Positions 18,100 through 28,153 are shown, counted from the first letter of the stretch. The stretch is DNA of 64,000 nucleotides from Pseudodonghicola xiamenensis DSM 18339 (GCF_000429365.1 NZ_AUBS01000019.1:1-64000); one strand, 5' to 3'. Program-made: numbers and translations. The notes: a model not told the origin generated them from the sequence alone.

Positions 18100-18309
18100 C
18101 TAGAGGCTGAGCCCACGCTCCCTGGCCAGTTTCTCCAGCGCCGCAATGGTCCCGTCGTAGGAAGTCCCCGACTTCGGGAACCGGACCCGCTGGTCGCGAT
18201 AGAATTTCAGCCAACTCCCGAGATCGTCTATCGGATAGGCATTCCACCACATGCCGATCTTCAGCGTGAAGGTATTGGAGGCGGAATCGTAGGTTGCTGT
18301 CGCAGTCAT
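18100..18309 (-). CDS. Small protein of unknown function
   Basis: A 69-residue ORF with ordinary protein composition (FTLKIGMWWNAYP, LGSWLKFYRDQRV, TIAALEKLARERGLSL), unlike the low-complexity frames around it. I do not recognise a family. It ends about 160 bp beyond the CRISPR leader and is transcribed in the same direction. A predicted C-terminal helix is likely. No strong ribosome-binding site is visible. It might be the surviving tail or head of a larger lost gene. Confidence 0.45.
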   Translation of the reverse strand: MTATATYDSASNTFTLKIGMWWNAYPIDDLGSWLKFYRDQRVRFPKSGTSYDGTIAALEKLARERGLSL

Positions 18310-18427
18310 GCCCCAGCTTTACGACGGCTCCACGATAGCCTCCAGACCATTCTGCCCCTTCTCTCCAGGCGCCTGGACCACCCCGGGACACCCGCCGTTC
18401 CGGCGCGCCGCAGCTTCCGGCCTTCAG

Positions 18428-18466
18428 ATTCTTCTGGCCTATTCTTCTGGCCTATTCTTCTGGCCT
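18428..18466. repeat. Three perfect tandem copies of a 13-bp unit
   Basis: ATTCTTCTGGCCT occurs three times without gap (18428-18440, 18441-18453, 18454-18466), followed by a partial copy (ATTCTGGCC). It lies in non-coding DNA between the CRISPR region and the antiporter gene; probably slipped-strand expansion. Confidence 0.95.
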
Positions 18467-19183
18467 GAAATTCTGGCCGCACTTGCTGATCTCCGGTTCA
18501 GGATCCATTGATATGTTCGGATCGACATGAACCAGCGTTTGGCAATCACGTGTGAAAGCGCAACATGCCGGGGGCATTGGCTCTGCCCCCGATGGAGGTG
18601 CAGGAGCGGCAGGGACCGCAGAGGATGACCGAGCAGCGCAACGATGACATCGGCGCGCAGGCACGGCCCGGCAGACTGCCGGTTGCCGATTACCCGTTGG
18701 GGCATCGCGGTTTTTCCGGAACAGGGGTCAAGCTCGGTTCCCCCGAAGGCACAGGGCAGAGCTGTCACTGCCGACAAATCAGGGTTTTATCCGCATCGTC
18801 AATCTCCCCCATGAGGACCTGCGCAGTCCCGCGCGCCCGCGCAACGCGCGCATGCCTGCGCGCCTCATTCTTCACGGCCATAACCGGGAGATCGGCCTCT
18901 GCGCAGGGCCCGACAGTCGGGAGCCGGACAAGGTGCAGATCAACGGAACCGGCTGCAAGCGCTGGCGCTGGTGATTTCACAGTTTTTTTGGTAAACTGGA
19001 TACAAGCACCCAGCCGGTCGGGCCCCCCCGATGCAGCACACGCACCGCCCAACGCGTGGGCCCATTGGGATCAGCAGCCCGCTGTCCACAGGCGCCACAG
19101 ACCATCCTGTCAAATGCGGGGGGGCCATTCGCACAATCCAAGGTGACAAATCGAGACTGACGACTGCCTCACGAGGCGACGCT
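18467..19183. other. No supported gene; probable degenerate DNA upstream of the antiporter
   Basis: About 700 bp with only low-complexity Arg/Ala/Pro-rich frames on both strands. A minus-strand stretch at 18768-18900 (EARRHARVARARGTAQVLMGEIDDADKTLICR) has a more natural composition and may be a gene fragment, but I cannot assign it. With the CRISPR array and tandem repeat, the region looks like an insertion-prone site. Confidence 0.4.
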
Positions 19184-20407
19184 ATGGAACTGTTCTACAT
19201 TCTCTTGGTCTTGCTCGTCGTGACCCGCGCCTTTGGAGAACTGGCGGAGAGGCTCGCGCAGCCTGCCTTGGTCGGTGAGTTGGTCGCAGGCATCGCCCTT
19301 GGTGCGGCGGCAGCAGGATTTCCTGAGACCTTCCCGATATTGAGCGAACTGCCAGACAATGACGTCTTTGCCACGATCACGGATCTGGCGATGTTCTTTC
19401 TGATGCTCTACGCCGGCGTCGAGATGCAGTCCGAAAAGCTGTTTCAACGGTCCTCAGCCTCCCTCGCTGTGGCACTCGGCGGCATGATCGCGCCGCTCGG
19501 CCTGGGCGTCGCGCTTGGCTTGGCATTTTTGCCGGACACCCCCTTGCGGCTTACGCAATCCCTCTTCATCGGCGTCGCGCTGGCGATCACCGCGGTCCCC
19601 GCGACGGTGCGCATCCTCACGGATCTTGGAAACCTCGAGTCCCCTGTCGGCCAGATCATCGTCTCTGCTGCGGTCTTTGATGACATCCTGAGCCTGATCC
19701 TGCTGGCCTGGCTTACAGCGATGATCAGCGGCGGAGAGGCTCCGGACCTGGCCGACCTCGCCATTCTTTCCGGCAAGATCGCGCTATTCTTTCTGCTTTC
19801 CGCGGCAATCGGAAAATTCATCTTTCCCTGGGGCGGCCGCATCATGAGCCACCTTAAAATTCACGAGCTTGGGATCAGCGCGATATTGAACGGCGGATTT
19901 GCCTTTGCCCTGCTCGCCGAAGCGCTGGGGCTGCACTTCATCGTCGGCGCCTTTCTCGCGGGGCTTTTCTTCGGCCGTGGCACCATCGACAACGAGACCT
20001 ATGAGCGGGTCAGTGAGACATTGTCCGCCGTCACATTCGGTTTCCTGGCGCCGATCTTCTTTGCCTCGATCGGCTTTCATGCCGACTTCTCCGTCATTTC
20101 CGCCGTTCCCTGGTTTCTCGCGCTCCTGCTGCTCAGCGCCTTCGTTGGCAAGATCGTCGGAGCCGGCGGCGCGGCGCGCATCTTCGGCTTCACGATGAAT
20201 GAATCCGTCGCAATTGGTGTGGGAATGAGCCCGCGCGGCGCGGTCGAACTCGTCATTGCGGGGATCGCGCTCGACGCCGGCCTTTTCGTCTCGGTGTCCG
20301 AAAACGATGTCATTATCAGCAATCTGTTCTCGGCCGTCGTCATGATGTCGGTTCTCACCACCGTGATAAGCCCCATCATCCTGAAATTGGTCTTCGCGCG
20401 GCTCTGA
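19184..20407 (+). CDS. CPA2-family monovalent cation:proton antiporter
   Basis: A 407-residue integral membrane protein with about 11-12 hydrophobic segments. MELFYILLVLLVVTRAFGELAERL, QPALVGELVAGIALG and the internal AVFDDILSLILLAWL (the paired Asp of Na+/H+ exchangers) place it in the KefB/NapA group. There is no C-terminal RCK/TrkA-N domain, so it is a bare antiporter probably exchanging Na+ or K+ for H+. ATG 19184, after ACGAGGCGACGCT, is used in place of an in-frame start at 19031. It stands alone, 130 bp from the tRNA gene. Confidence 0.88.
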   Translation: MELFYILLVLLVVTRAFGELAERLAQPALVGELVAGIALGAAAAGFPETFPILSELPDNDVFATITDLAMFFLMLYAGVEMQSEKLFQRSSASLAVALGGMIAPLGLGVALGLAFLPDTPLRLTQSLFIGVALAITAVPATVRILTDLGNLESPVGQIIVSAAVFDDILSLILLAWLTAMISGGEAPDLADLAILSGKIALFFLLSAAIGKFIFPWGGRIMSHLKIHELGISAILNGGFAFALLAEALGLHFIVGAFLAGLFFGRGTIDNETYERVSETLSAVTFGFLAPIFFASIGFHADFSVISAVPWFLALLLLSAFVGKIVGAGGAARIFGFTMNESVAIGVGMSPRGAVELVIAGIALDAGLFVSVSENDVIISNLFSAVVMMSVLTTVISPIILKLVFARL

Positions 20408-20538
20408 TCGCATGCCATCGCGCGGCACCAGCCCAGGCAACAGCCCCCGAAAGCGCGCCGGCATGGATTGGGAAACCTACGACCTCCCCCTTCCGCCCAA
20501 AGATGCGAAACAGAGCTCATTATCTTTTGAAATCAATG

Positions 20539-20622
20539 TGGTGCGGGTGAAGGGACTTGAACCCCCACGCCAAAGGCGCCAGAACCTAAATCTGGTGCGT
20601 CTACCAATTCCGCCACACCCGC
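20539..20622 (-). tRNA. tRNA-Leu (anticodon UAG)
   Basis: The minus strand reads GCGGGTG at the 5' end, pairing with CACCCGC before an encoded ACCA. The D-arm TGGCGGAATTGGTAGACGCA, anticodon stem CCAGA/TCTGG with loop TTTAGGT (anticodon TAG at 20586-20588), a long class II variable arm and T-arm GGGGGTTCAAGTCCC are all present. It decodes CUN leucine codons. CCA is encoded. Confidence 0.97.
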
Positions 20623-20718
20623 ACTCGGCGGCCCGGGCCGCGCGTGTGGGGCGTCATAGCAAAGCTCTCAGCGCGATGCGAGAGGAAATCCATTCCGCGA
20701 TGCAGCATTTTCCGCAGA

Positions 20719-22269
20719 TCATAGGCCGAGATCGCGGAAGACCTGCGGAAGGGTTTCAGGCAAATCCTCGGCGATCAGCCCGGGGCCGAAGCGGCGCGCC
20801 GCCTCGACATGCAGCCAGGCGGCCGTTCCGGCGGCCTGCATCGGCGGCAGCCCGCGGGCCAGCAGCCCGGTGATCAGCCCAGCCAGCACGTCCCCTGCCC
20901 CGGCGGTGGCCAGCCAGGGGGCGCTGCGGTCATAGATCGCCGCATGTATCGCGCAACGGCCATCCGGCGCGGCGATCACCGTCGAGCGCCCCTTCAAAAG
21001 CACCACGCACCCGGCCCGCTCTGCCGCCGCCCGCGCCGCATCCACCGCCGAATAGGCCGGACCATGTTGCGCCGGCGCAGCCAGACGCCGGGCCAGATCG
21101 GGGAAAATCCGCGCAAACTCGCCACCGTGCGGGGTCAGCACGCAATCGCTGTGCAACAGTTCGAACAGCTCTTCGGGCCCGTCACGAAACAGGCTCAACG
21201 CGTCAGCGTCCAGCACGGTCGCCCGACCGGCGGCCAGCGCCACCTCGACAAGTGCGCGGGAATGCTGCGTCACGCCCAGCCCCGGCCCGAGACAGAGCGC
21301 ATTGAACCGGCGATCCTCCAGCACTGACCTGAGCGCTGCGAAATCGACGACCTCGACCATCATCAGCGCGGTGATCTGCGCCGCAACCTCTTCCATCGCC
21401 GATTGCGGCACCCCGAGGGTGACCAGCCCGGCCCCGACCCTGAGCGCCGCCCGCGCCGCCAGCCGCGCGGCGCCGGTATGCCCGGCGCCGCCGGTCAGCA
21501 CCAGCGCATGGCCCTGAGTATATTTGTGCCCCACGCTGGGCTTTGCCAAAACCTCCGCCCGTGGCGCCCGCAGCAGGCACACCGCTCCGCGGCCGGCCGT
21601 CTGCGGCAGGCCGATATCATGAACCACCAACCGCCCGCAGTGTTCTTCTGCCGCGCCCAGATAATGGCCCAGCTTGGCGGTGTGGAAACTGACGGTCAGA
21701 TCGGCGAAAACTGCGTGCCCCAGTACCCGACCGCTGTCGGAACACAGGCCCGAGGGGATATCGACCGCGACAACCTTTGTCCCGGCATCGACGCGCAGCG
21801 GCTCCAGCCGCCCCAGCAACATCGCGAGTTCGCCCTCGAGCGGCCTGGTCAGCCCGGTCCCGAACAGCGCATCGACCACGAGATCGGGAGCCGCCGCCCC
21901 AGAGACCGCGACGTCATCAAGGATCGAGGCATCGAGGCGCTCGCAGCCGCCGAGTTCAAGCCAGCGGTCATGATTGGCCCGTGCATCCTGCGGCAACCGG
22001 GTGGCATCGCCCAGAAGTGCCAGCCGCACTTGCCACCCCCGCGCCCGCAACATCCGCGCAACGACGAATCCGTCACCCCCATTGTTGCCGGGACCGGACA
22101 GAACGAGCGCCGATCGTGGCGCCGCCGCCAGTTCGGGCCAAGTCGCGAAAATCGCCTCGACGACCCCGCCGCCCGCGCGCTCCATCAGCTCGAGCCCGGA
22201 CGCCCGCCCGGCCCCGATTTCCGCACTTTCCAAGCTGCGCATTTCTTCAGCGCTCAATATTCCCGTCAT
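20719..22269 (-). CDS. nnrDE: Bifunctional NAD(P)H-hydrate epimerase / ADP-dependent NAD(P)H-hydrate dehydratase
   Basis: A 516-residue fusion that repairs damaged NAD(P)HX. Residues about 1-210 are the YjeF-N epimerase (VLSGPGNNGGDGFVVARML, VDALFGTGLTRPLEG). The rest is the ribokinase-like dehydratase (ALVLTGGAGHTGAARLAARAALRVGAGLV, VLTPHGGEFARIFPD, ATAGAGDVLAGLITG). Length matches bacterial fusions. ATG 22269 (MTGILSAEEM) with upstream GAAGG is chosen over a 22-codon longer frame. It is divergent from glnB. Confidence 0.95.
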   Translation of the reverse strand: MTGILSAEEMRSLESAEIGAGRASGLELMERAGGGVVEAIFATWPELAAAPRSALVLSGPGNNGGDGFVVARMLRARGWQVRLALLGDATRLPQDARANHDRWLELGGCERLDASILDDVAVSGAAAPDLVVDALFGTGLTRPLEGELAMLLGRLEPLRVDAGTKVVAVDIPSGLCSDSGRVLGHAVFADLTVSFHTAKLGHYLGAAEEHCGRLVVHDIGLPQTAGRGAVCLLRAPRAEVLAKPSVGHKYTQGHALVLTGGAGHTGAARLAARAALRVGAGLVTLGVPQSAMEEVAAQITALMMVEVVDFAALRSVLEDRRFNALCLGPGLGVTQHSRALVEVALAAGRATVLDADALSLFRDGPEELFELLHSDCVLTPHGGEFARIFPDLARRLAAPAQHGPAYSAVDAARAAAERAGCVVLLKGRSTVIAAPDGRCAIHAAIYDRSAPWLATAGAGDVLAGLITGLLARGLPPMQAAGTAAWLHVEAARRFGPGLIAEDLPETLPQVFRDLGL

Positions 22270-22332
22270 GCCAAGCCTTCGGCGTTTCATAAACGCATAT
22301 AATTTAGTCATGTCGCACAAAAAGTAATCACA

Positions 22333-22355
22333 CACCGAATTTCAACCCTTCGGTG
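22333..22355. promoter_or_regulatory. Inverted repeat in the nnrDE/glnB divergent region
   Basis: CACCGAA (22333-22339) and TTCGGTG (22349-22355) form a 7-bp dyad with 9-bp spacing about 85 bp upstream of glnB. It could be an operator for nitrogen control, but it does not match the NtrC consensus. Low specificity. Confidence 0.3.
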
Positions 22356-22360
22356 CTTGA

Positions 22361-22777
<417 letters not shown>

Positions 22778-22821
22778 CCCACACTCTCAAAGAACGACCC
22801 TACAAAAAAGGACATTGCAGA

Positions 22822-24228
22822 ATGAGCAAGGATGCAGTTCTCCAACTGATCAAGGAAGAGGAAGTCGCCTACGTCGACATCCGGTTCACGGATCCGCGCG
22901 GCAAGTTGCAGCACGTCACCGTGGTCTCCGATCTGGTCGATGAAGACTTCCTTGAAGAAGGCTTCATGTTCGACGGCTCCTCCATCGCCGGGTGGAAGTC
23001 GATCGAAGCTTCCGACATGAAACTGATGCCCGACACCGACAGCGCCTATATCGACCCCTTCTATGCCGAGAAGACCCTGTGCATCCACTGCTCGGTGGTC
23101 GAACCCGACACTGGCGAAGCCTATGAGCGCGACCCGCGCGGCACTGCGGTGAAGGCCGAAGCCTATCTGAAGTCCTCGGGCATCGGCGATGCGTTCTATT
23201 GCGGCCCGGAAGCCGAGTTCTTCCTGTTCGACGACGTCAAATACTCGAACACCATGAACAAGGTGTCCTTCGAGGTCGACGCCACCGATGCGGCCTGGAA
23301 CACCGACACCGACTATGAAATGGGCAACATGGGCCATCGCCCGGGCGTCAAGGGCGGTTATTTCCCGGTCAACCCGACCGACGAGGCGCAGGACCTGCGT
23401 TCGGAAATGCTCTCGACCATGAAGCGTCTGGGCATGAAGGTCGACAAGCACCACCACGAAGTGGCGTCCTGCCAGCACGAGCTGGGGCTGATCTTCGGGT
23501 CGCTGACCGAACAGGCCGACAACATCCAGAAGTACAAATACGTGATCCACAATGTGGCCCACGCCTATGGCAAATCGGCAACCTTCATGCCGAAGCCGAT
23601 CTATGGCGACAACGGTTCGGGCATGCATGTGAACATGTCGATCTGGAAAGACGGCAAGCCGCTGTTCGCAGGCGACAAATACGCCGATCTGTCGGATGAG
23701 GCACTGTATTTCATTGGTGGCATCCTGAAACATGCCAAGACGCTGAACGCCTTCACCAACCCCTCGACCAACTCGTACAAGCGCCTGATCCCGGGGTTCG
23801 AGGCACCGGTTCTGCGCGCCTATTCGGCCCGCAACCGTTCTGGCTGCGTCCGTATTCCGTGGACCGAGAGCCCCAAGGCCAAGCGCGTCGAAGCCCGTTT
23901 CCCCGATCCCTCGGCGAACCCCTATCTGGCCTTCGCAGCCCTGCTGATGGCCGGTCTGGACGGGATCAAGAACAAGATCGATCCGGGCGAAGCCATGGAC
24001 AAGAACCTCTACGACCTGCCCGCCGAGGAACTGGCCGATATCCCGACCGTCTGCGGCTCGCTGCGCGAGGCGCTGGAATGCCTGGCCGCCGACCACGACT
24101 TCCTGCTGCAGGGCGACGTCTTCACCAAAGACCAGATCGAGGGCTATATCGCGCTCAAGATGGAAGAAGTGCAGACCTACGAGCACACGCCGCACCCGGT
24201 CGAGTACGGCATGTATTACAGCTGCTGA
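22822..24228 (+). CDS. glnA: Glutamine synthetase, type I
   Basis: A 468-residue GSI, which makes glutamine from glutamate and ammonia with ATP. It shows FDGSSIAGW near the N-terminus, the MHVNMSIW segment, [10 protein letters not shown], and Tyr397 in NLYDLP, the adenylylation site of the GSI-beta subdivision. Length is normal. It follows glnB and is closed by an intrinsic terminator. Confidence 0.98.
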   Translation: MSKDAVLQLIKEEEVAYVDIRFTDPRGKLQHVTVVSDLVDEDFLEEGFMFDGSSIAGWKSIEASDMKLMPDTDSAYIDPFYAEKTLCIHCSVVEPDTGEAYERDPRGTAVKAEAYLKSSGIGDAFYCGPEAEFFLFDDVKYSNTMNKVSFEVDATDAAWNTDTDYEMGNMGHRPGVKGGYFPVNPTDEAQDLRSEMLSTMKRLGMKVDKHHHEVASCQHELGLIFGSLTEQADNIQKYKYVIHNVAHAYGKSATFMPKPIYGDNGSGMHVNMSIWKDGKPLFAGDKYADLSDEALYFIGGILKHAKTLNAFTNPSTNSYKRLIPGFEAPVLRAYSARNRSGCVRIPWTESPKAKRVEARFPDPSANPYLAFAALLMAGLDGIKNKIDPGEAMDKNLYDLPAEELADIPTVCGSLREALECLAADHDFLLQGDVFTKDQIEGYIALKMEEVQTYEHTPHPVEYGMYYSC

Positions 24229-24249
24229 TCGGATCCCGATCGCAGTGGA

Positions 24250-24274
24250 AGGGCGCCCCTTGGGCGCCCTTTTT
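24250..24274 (+). terminator. Intrinsic terminator of glnBA
   Basis: AGGGCGCCC (24250-24258), loop CTT, GGGCGCCCT (24262-24270), then TTTT. A perfect 9-bp stem with T-run starting 21 bp after the glnA stop. Confidence 0.93.
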
Positions 24275-24309
24275 CGTTGCGAGAGCTGGGCTATAGGGGC
24301 GGATGCGTT

Positions 24310-24400
24310 CTGTCTGATGTCACAGGGGCTCCGCCCCGGCCGTGGGCTGTCGCCCGCGACCTCCCCGGGATATTTTCAGCCAGAAAAAGATCAGGGGCTC
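24310..24400. repeat. GC-rich intergenic repeat, divergent copy
   Basis: Contains AGGGGCTCCGCCCC, then CCTCCCCGGGATATTTTCAGCCAGAAAAAGA in two adjoining blocks. Read on the minus strand it has the same order of blocks (TTTTTCTGGC, AATAT, CCCGGGGAGG, GGGGCGGAGCCCC) as the copies near 29.4, 36.8 and 38.3 kb. Such elements are common in Rhodobacteraceae intergenic DNA. Confidence 0.5.
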
Positions 24401-24494
24401 CCGCAGACCGCCGGGCTGAGAACGGCTTTGACGGTTGCCAGCCCGGCGCGACGCAGGCAAGCTCGGGCCATCGCCCGGATACGCCGTTGTCGTC

Positions 24495-25289
24495 ATGAAA
24501 CGCCTTGCCATCGCCTGTCTTCTGATCCTGCTGCCCGCCGCTGTCGGCGCGGCACCTGCCTGCGGCAATACCGCGGCGGGTTTCGAGGCCTGGAAGGCCG
24601 GCTTCGCGACCGAGGCGCGCCGGGCCGGAGTGGGCACCCGCGGATTACAGGCCCTGGCCCAGGCCCGCTATGCGACGCGCACCATTGCCGCGGACCGCAA
24701 TCAGAAGAGTTTTCGCTACAGCCTAGAGAAGTTCATGCAGCTTCGTGGCGCCGATGCAATCGTGGCCGAGGGCCGCAGGCGCAAGGCGCGCGATCCCGCC
24801 TTCTATGCGTCACTGGAGCGCGCCTATGGGGTGCCGTCAGGCGTGCTGATCGCCATCCACGGGATGGAGACAGGGTTCGGGCGCTTCATGGGCGACAGCC
24901 CGGTGGTCTCGGCCATCACCACGCTGGCCTACGATTGCCGCAGGTCGGATTTCTTTGTCCCCCATGCGCTGGCGGCGCTGACGCTGGTCGACCGGGGCGA
25001 GATCAGCATCAATACGCGCGGCGCCCGGCACGGAGAGCTGGGCCATACCCAATTCCTGCCCGGAAATGCCCTGACCTATGGTGTCGACGGCAATGGCGAT
25101 GGACGGATCGACTTCTACGACATCTCGGACGCGCTGGCCTCGACCGCGAATTTTCTGCATCGGAAAGGCTGGCGCCCCGGGCGCGGCTATCAGCCGGCAG
25201 AGCCCAACTTTGCGGTGATCCGCCAATGGAACGCGGCCAGCGTCTATCAGCAGGCGATCGCCCTGATGGCGGCGCGCATCGACCGCTGA
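24495..25289 (+). CDS. Lytic murein transglycosylase, MltB family
   Basis: A 264-residue periplasmic protein. A signal peptide (MKRLAIACLLILLPAAVGAA) precedes an SLT_2 domain with AIHGMETGFGRFMGD, whose Glu is the catalytic acid, and the downstream GHTQFLPGNALTYGVDGNGDG. It cleaves peptidoglycan strands, giving 1,6-anhydro ends. There is no C-terminal peptidoglycan-binding domain and no lipobox, so it is a short soluble form. ATG 24495 is placed at the signal peptide. Confidence 0.92.
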   Translation: MKRLAIACLLILLPAAVGAAPACGNTAAGFEAWKAGFATEARRAGVGTRGLQALAQARYATRTIAADRNQKSFRYSLEKFMQLRGADAIVAEGRRRKARDPAFYASLERAYGVPSGVLIAIHGMETGFGRFMGDSPVVSAITTLAYDCRRSDFFVPHALAALTLVDRGEISINTRGARHGELGHTQFLPGNALTYGVDGNGDGRIDFYDISDALASTANFLHRKGWRPGRGYQPAEPNFAVIRQWNAASVYQQAIALMAARIDR

Positions 25290-25477
25290 CACCACAATTT
25301 CGCCACATTCCCCAAGGCTCAACCAAAGGTATACCACGCCTTTCCTGCAGGTTTCCCGCCCGTCCAGATGGCGCGGTTTGACGGCTCTGCCCCGGACTTC
25401 CCCGGTTTCGGACATATTTCTTCCTCAATTCCTCAATAATTTTACTAAAGACGAGAGGACAACGGAGGTCATCCACC

Positions 25478-26356
25478 GTGCAACAGAGCTGCAGGTATCA
25501 CGGTGGATTGGTTTTCTTCGAAGCCCCCGGCGGCGCGCTGGACCGTTTGGGCCAGATCGCCACCGCCACCTTCGGGGAATATGGCCAGTCGGTTGACCGG
25601 CAAAGCCTGCTGCCTGACGGACGGCTGCGTCTGGTCACCCCACGCTACACCCTCACACTGCGCTTCGATCCGCTGCCCTATGCCGGCCCGCTGGTCCGGC
25701 CCGGCACCGAATTGCAGGAGATGCTCCGAGGGGTGGCGCTGAAGCGTATGACGCTGGAGCTGTGTCCGGTGCCGGGCCTGCGCGAGGATATCGAGACCTC
25801 GGAACAGCTCATGGTGGTGATGCTCTACCGCATGTGCGAAACTTATCCGGCGCATCAGATCGAATGGATGGATCCCGAAATCCGCGTCGGGGTGGAGGAT
25901 TTCCTCGGCGTCTTCGCCGCCGCCTGGCCGCGCCGGATCGAGCGGCAAAGCGCCCGACACTACGCCAAGGCGCAGATGTTCATCCCCGTCGACGAAGTGG
26001 CCGGCGATCTGTCGCAGCAGGCCGAAACGCTTCACAACCAGCTTCTGGCCAGTGTCGAGGACGGGCTGCCGCCGCTGCGCCCCGAACAGGCGCTGGCCCT
26101 GGCATTCCGCGCCGGACCGGGGGTTGCCATCGGCCGGCCGCCGGCCCCCACGGAACTGCAACGCATGTCCGCCTGGGGATTGACCGCGCTTCTGGCCTTC
26201 GTATCGCTGCCGATGGCAGCGGGGCTGGCGACGATGAATCTGATCCGGGGAGAGGATTTCCGTCTGAATTCAAAGATCGCCGCGCTAACCGCCGGCTGTG
26301 TCTCGCTCAGCAGCTCCGGCCTGCTGGGCGCCATGCTCGCCCGGCTGCCGATCTGA
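25478..26356 (+). CDS. Conserved-looking protein of unknown function with C-terminal membrane segments
   Basis: A 292-residue protein starting at GTG 25478, supported by GGAGGT at 25464-25469 with 8-bp spacing. The soluble part (1-215) has no motif I recognise (LRFDPLPYAGPLVRPGTELQ, YRMCETYPAHQIEWMDPEIRVGVEDFLGVF). Two hydrophobic stretches follow at about 230-250 and 265-288, suggesting C-terminal membrane anchoring with the bulk in the cytoplasm. Its end overlaps the convergent DUF3445 gene by 72 bp. Confidence 0.75.
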   Translation: MQQSCRYHGGLVFFEAPGGALDRLGQIATATFGEYGQSVDRQSLLPDGRLRLVTPRYTLTLRFDPLPYAGPLVRPGTELQEMLRGVALKRMTLELCPVPGLREDIETSEQLMVVMLYRMCETYPAHQIEWMDPEIRVGVEDFLGVFAAAWPRRIERQSARHYAKAQMFIPVDEVAGDLSQQAETLHNQLLASVEDGLPPLRPEQALALAFRAGPGVAIGRPPAPTELQRMSAWGLTALLAFVSLPMAAGLATMNLIRGEDFRLNSKIAALTAGCVSLSSSGLLGAMLARLPI

Positions 26357-27121
26357 CCCCCCGCCCTGGTCCGCGGCTGCGACCCCCATATCGACACGGG
26401 CCACCACGAAGGTATGAACCCCGAAGACCACGGCCCGGGTTTCTGGCAGGCGCCGCATGGTCTGGCGTTCGCTGCGGAAATAGCCGGTGCCCGGCGCCGT
26501 CCGATGCGGCCGCTGATCGCTTTCCCGCCGGGGATGGAACAGTTCGGGATCGTCGTACCACAACGCGTTGAACCGCCAGAGCGGCCGATCCACCTGAATT
26601 CCGTCGAACAAGCGCTGCACCCGGGCCGCGATATTATCGTCATAGGAGGGCACCGGCACATGAATGCGTGTCAGGGGCTTCATGAATTTCTCTGTCAGCG
26701 TCCAGCTTGCCGGAAAACACAAGACGCCCGCGGTCAGGATATGCTCAGCCGCCGCCTCGGGCTTTTGCAGGATCAGGAAATCCTCCTGCACCAGCCGACC
26801 CAGCGTGGCCATCGGATCGTCGCGGTCAACCGGCACCCGAACCCCGTCGGGCCGCAACACCTCCGGCACATCCGCCCCGGCCTCGGGATAGGCCGCCGCC
26901 AGCACCATATCCAGCAATTCCAGCGCCGCCGGCCGCGCGCAATCGTCCATCACGATCACCGCCGCGCGCCGGCTTGCCAACAGATCGTCCCGCCGCGCCA
27001 TCTGGCCGGCAAAGGCCTCGTCCCGGATCAACCAATCCGCCACCGGCAGCGGCTGGATGCCCGGAAGGCGGCGCAGCGCACTGACGTCATAGGGAATGTT
27101 CTTCTGCAGAATCTCGCTCAT
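26285..27121 (-). CDS. Heme-dependent oxidative N-demethylase family protein (DUF3445)
   Basis: A 278-residue protein matching my memory of the DUF3445 family (HDOD alpha subunit-like): N-terminal LPGIQPLPVADWLIRDEAFAGQM, central LVQEDFLILQKPE, LTAGVLCFPASWTLTEKFMKPL and IHVPVPSYD. In characterised members it oxidatively demethylates secondary methylamines using heme. ATG 27121 is preferred to a TTG two codons upstream. The last 24 codons overlap the convergent neighbour and are low-complexity, so the true stop is real but that tail may be non-conserved. Confidence 0.82.
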   Translation of the reverse strand: MSEILQKNIPYDVSALRRLPGIQPLPVADWLIRDEAFAGQMARRDDLLASRRAAVIVMDDCARPAALELLDMVLAAAYPEAGADVPEVLRPDGVRVPVDRDDPMATLGRLVQEDFLILQKPEAAAEHILTAGVLCFPASWTLTEKFMKPLTRIHVPVPSYDDNIAARVQRLFDGIQVDRPLWRFNALWYDDPELFHPRRESDQRPHRTAPGTGYFRSERQTMRRLPETRAVVFGVHTFVVARVDMGVAAADQGGGSDRQPGEHGAQQAGAAERDTAGG

Positions 27122-27177
27122 GCCCAAGCCTTAGCAGCGCCGCCCCGCGCTGTCGGCGAAAAACATGCCCCTCCACT

Positions 27178-28068
27178 TCAGGGCGCCAGAAAAACCCGCC
27201 CCAAGACCCCCCGGTGATCAGAGCCCAGGCGGTCGAGCACCGTCACCCGCCCTGCCCCGCCGGTGGCCAGGATATGGTCGATCCCCACACCCAGCCCACC
27301 ATGCGGCAACGCAAAGGTCGCGGCCTCGTGACCGATCCTCTTGGTGTCGCTGGCCCGGGCGATCCGGGCGACCCCTTCGGACCAGGCGACATTGTTGAAG
27401 TCCCCGCCGATCAGCTTGATGCCGCGCATGTCCCGCAACAGCGGCTCCAGTTGCGAAATCTGCCCTGGCTGCGGGAACGGCCAGGGCCAGCGCAGGTGCA
27501 GTGACACCGCCCAGATCACCCCCCAGGGTGCCTTGACCTGCATCGCCGCAAGCCCCGGACCACAGACCGCGCTTCCCGCCACCATCGGCCAGCGCGACAA
27601 CACCGCCGGGCCTCCGACCTCACGGAAATCGCAGAAATTCTGCGATGGGAAATCCTCGCGCAGTGCCGCCAGCACCGCCTGATTGGGCCGCGAAACCTCC
27701 TGCACGGTGACCACATCGGGGCGCCGGGCACGAATGTCCTGAACTACCTGGTCAGGGCTTTTGAGCCGAAACAGCAGGTTCTTCTGATAAAGCACCGCCT
27801 CATGCGCGCCGGGCACGGGCTCCGCCTCGGGATGCCAATGCGCCAGGACCCGCGGCGCCACCGCCGCCGCCAGCAGCAGGACCAGCGGCAAAACAGCCCA
27901 GAGCGGTCGGCGCAGCACAAGCAGCAAGACTGCGGTGCCCAGGGCCAGCGGCACCCTGAACACGGCCCAGGAATCCAATGCAGGGTGCAAGCCGCCACCG
28001 AAACCGGCCGCCACCGCCGCCAGTCCGGCCCCCGCCAGCACCACCCCGAGTCCACGCAAGAGTTGCAT
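27178..28068 (-). CDS. Endonuclease/exonuclease/phosphatase-family protein with membrane N-terminus
   Basis: A 296-residue protein. Three hydrophobic segments occupy the first 80 residues (LLRGLGVVLAGAGLAAVAAGF, VPLALGTAVLLLVL, AVLPLVLLLAAAVAP), then an EEP fold with VVTVQEVS, GGDFNNVAWS and a C-terminal GSDHRGVLG. This matches the membrane-tethered EEP proteins whose catalytic domain faces the periplasm. The substrate is unknown. ATG 28068 with AAGGACG upstream is chosen; the 105-codon upstream extension lies in the divergent gene's region. Confidence 0.87.
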   Translation of the reverse strand: MQLLRGLGVVLAGAGLAAVAAGFGGGLHPALDSWAVFRVPLALGTAVLLLVLRRPLWAVLPLVLLLAAAVAPRVLAHWHPEAEPVPGAHEAVLYQKNLLFRLKSPDQVVQDIRARRPDVVTVQEVSRPNQAVLAALREDFPSQNFCDFREVGGPAVLSRWPMVAGSAVCGPGLAAMQVKAPWGVIWAVSLHLRWPWPFPQPGQISQLEPLLRDMRGIKLIGGDFNNVAWSEGVARIARASDTKRIGHEAATFALPHGGLGVGIDHILATGGAGRVTVLDRLGSDHRGVLGRVFLAP

Positions 28069-28153
28069 CCGGTCGTCGTCCTTTCGCCTGACAGGGGTTG
28101 ATAACACGGGTTCCAGTGCCCAAGCCTTAGGGAAACGACTGAAAGGACCGCTC

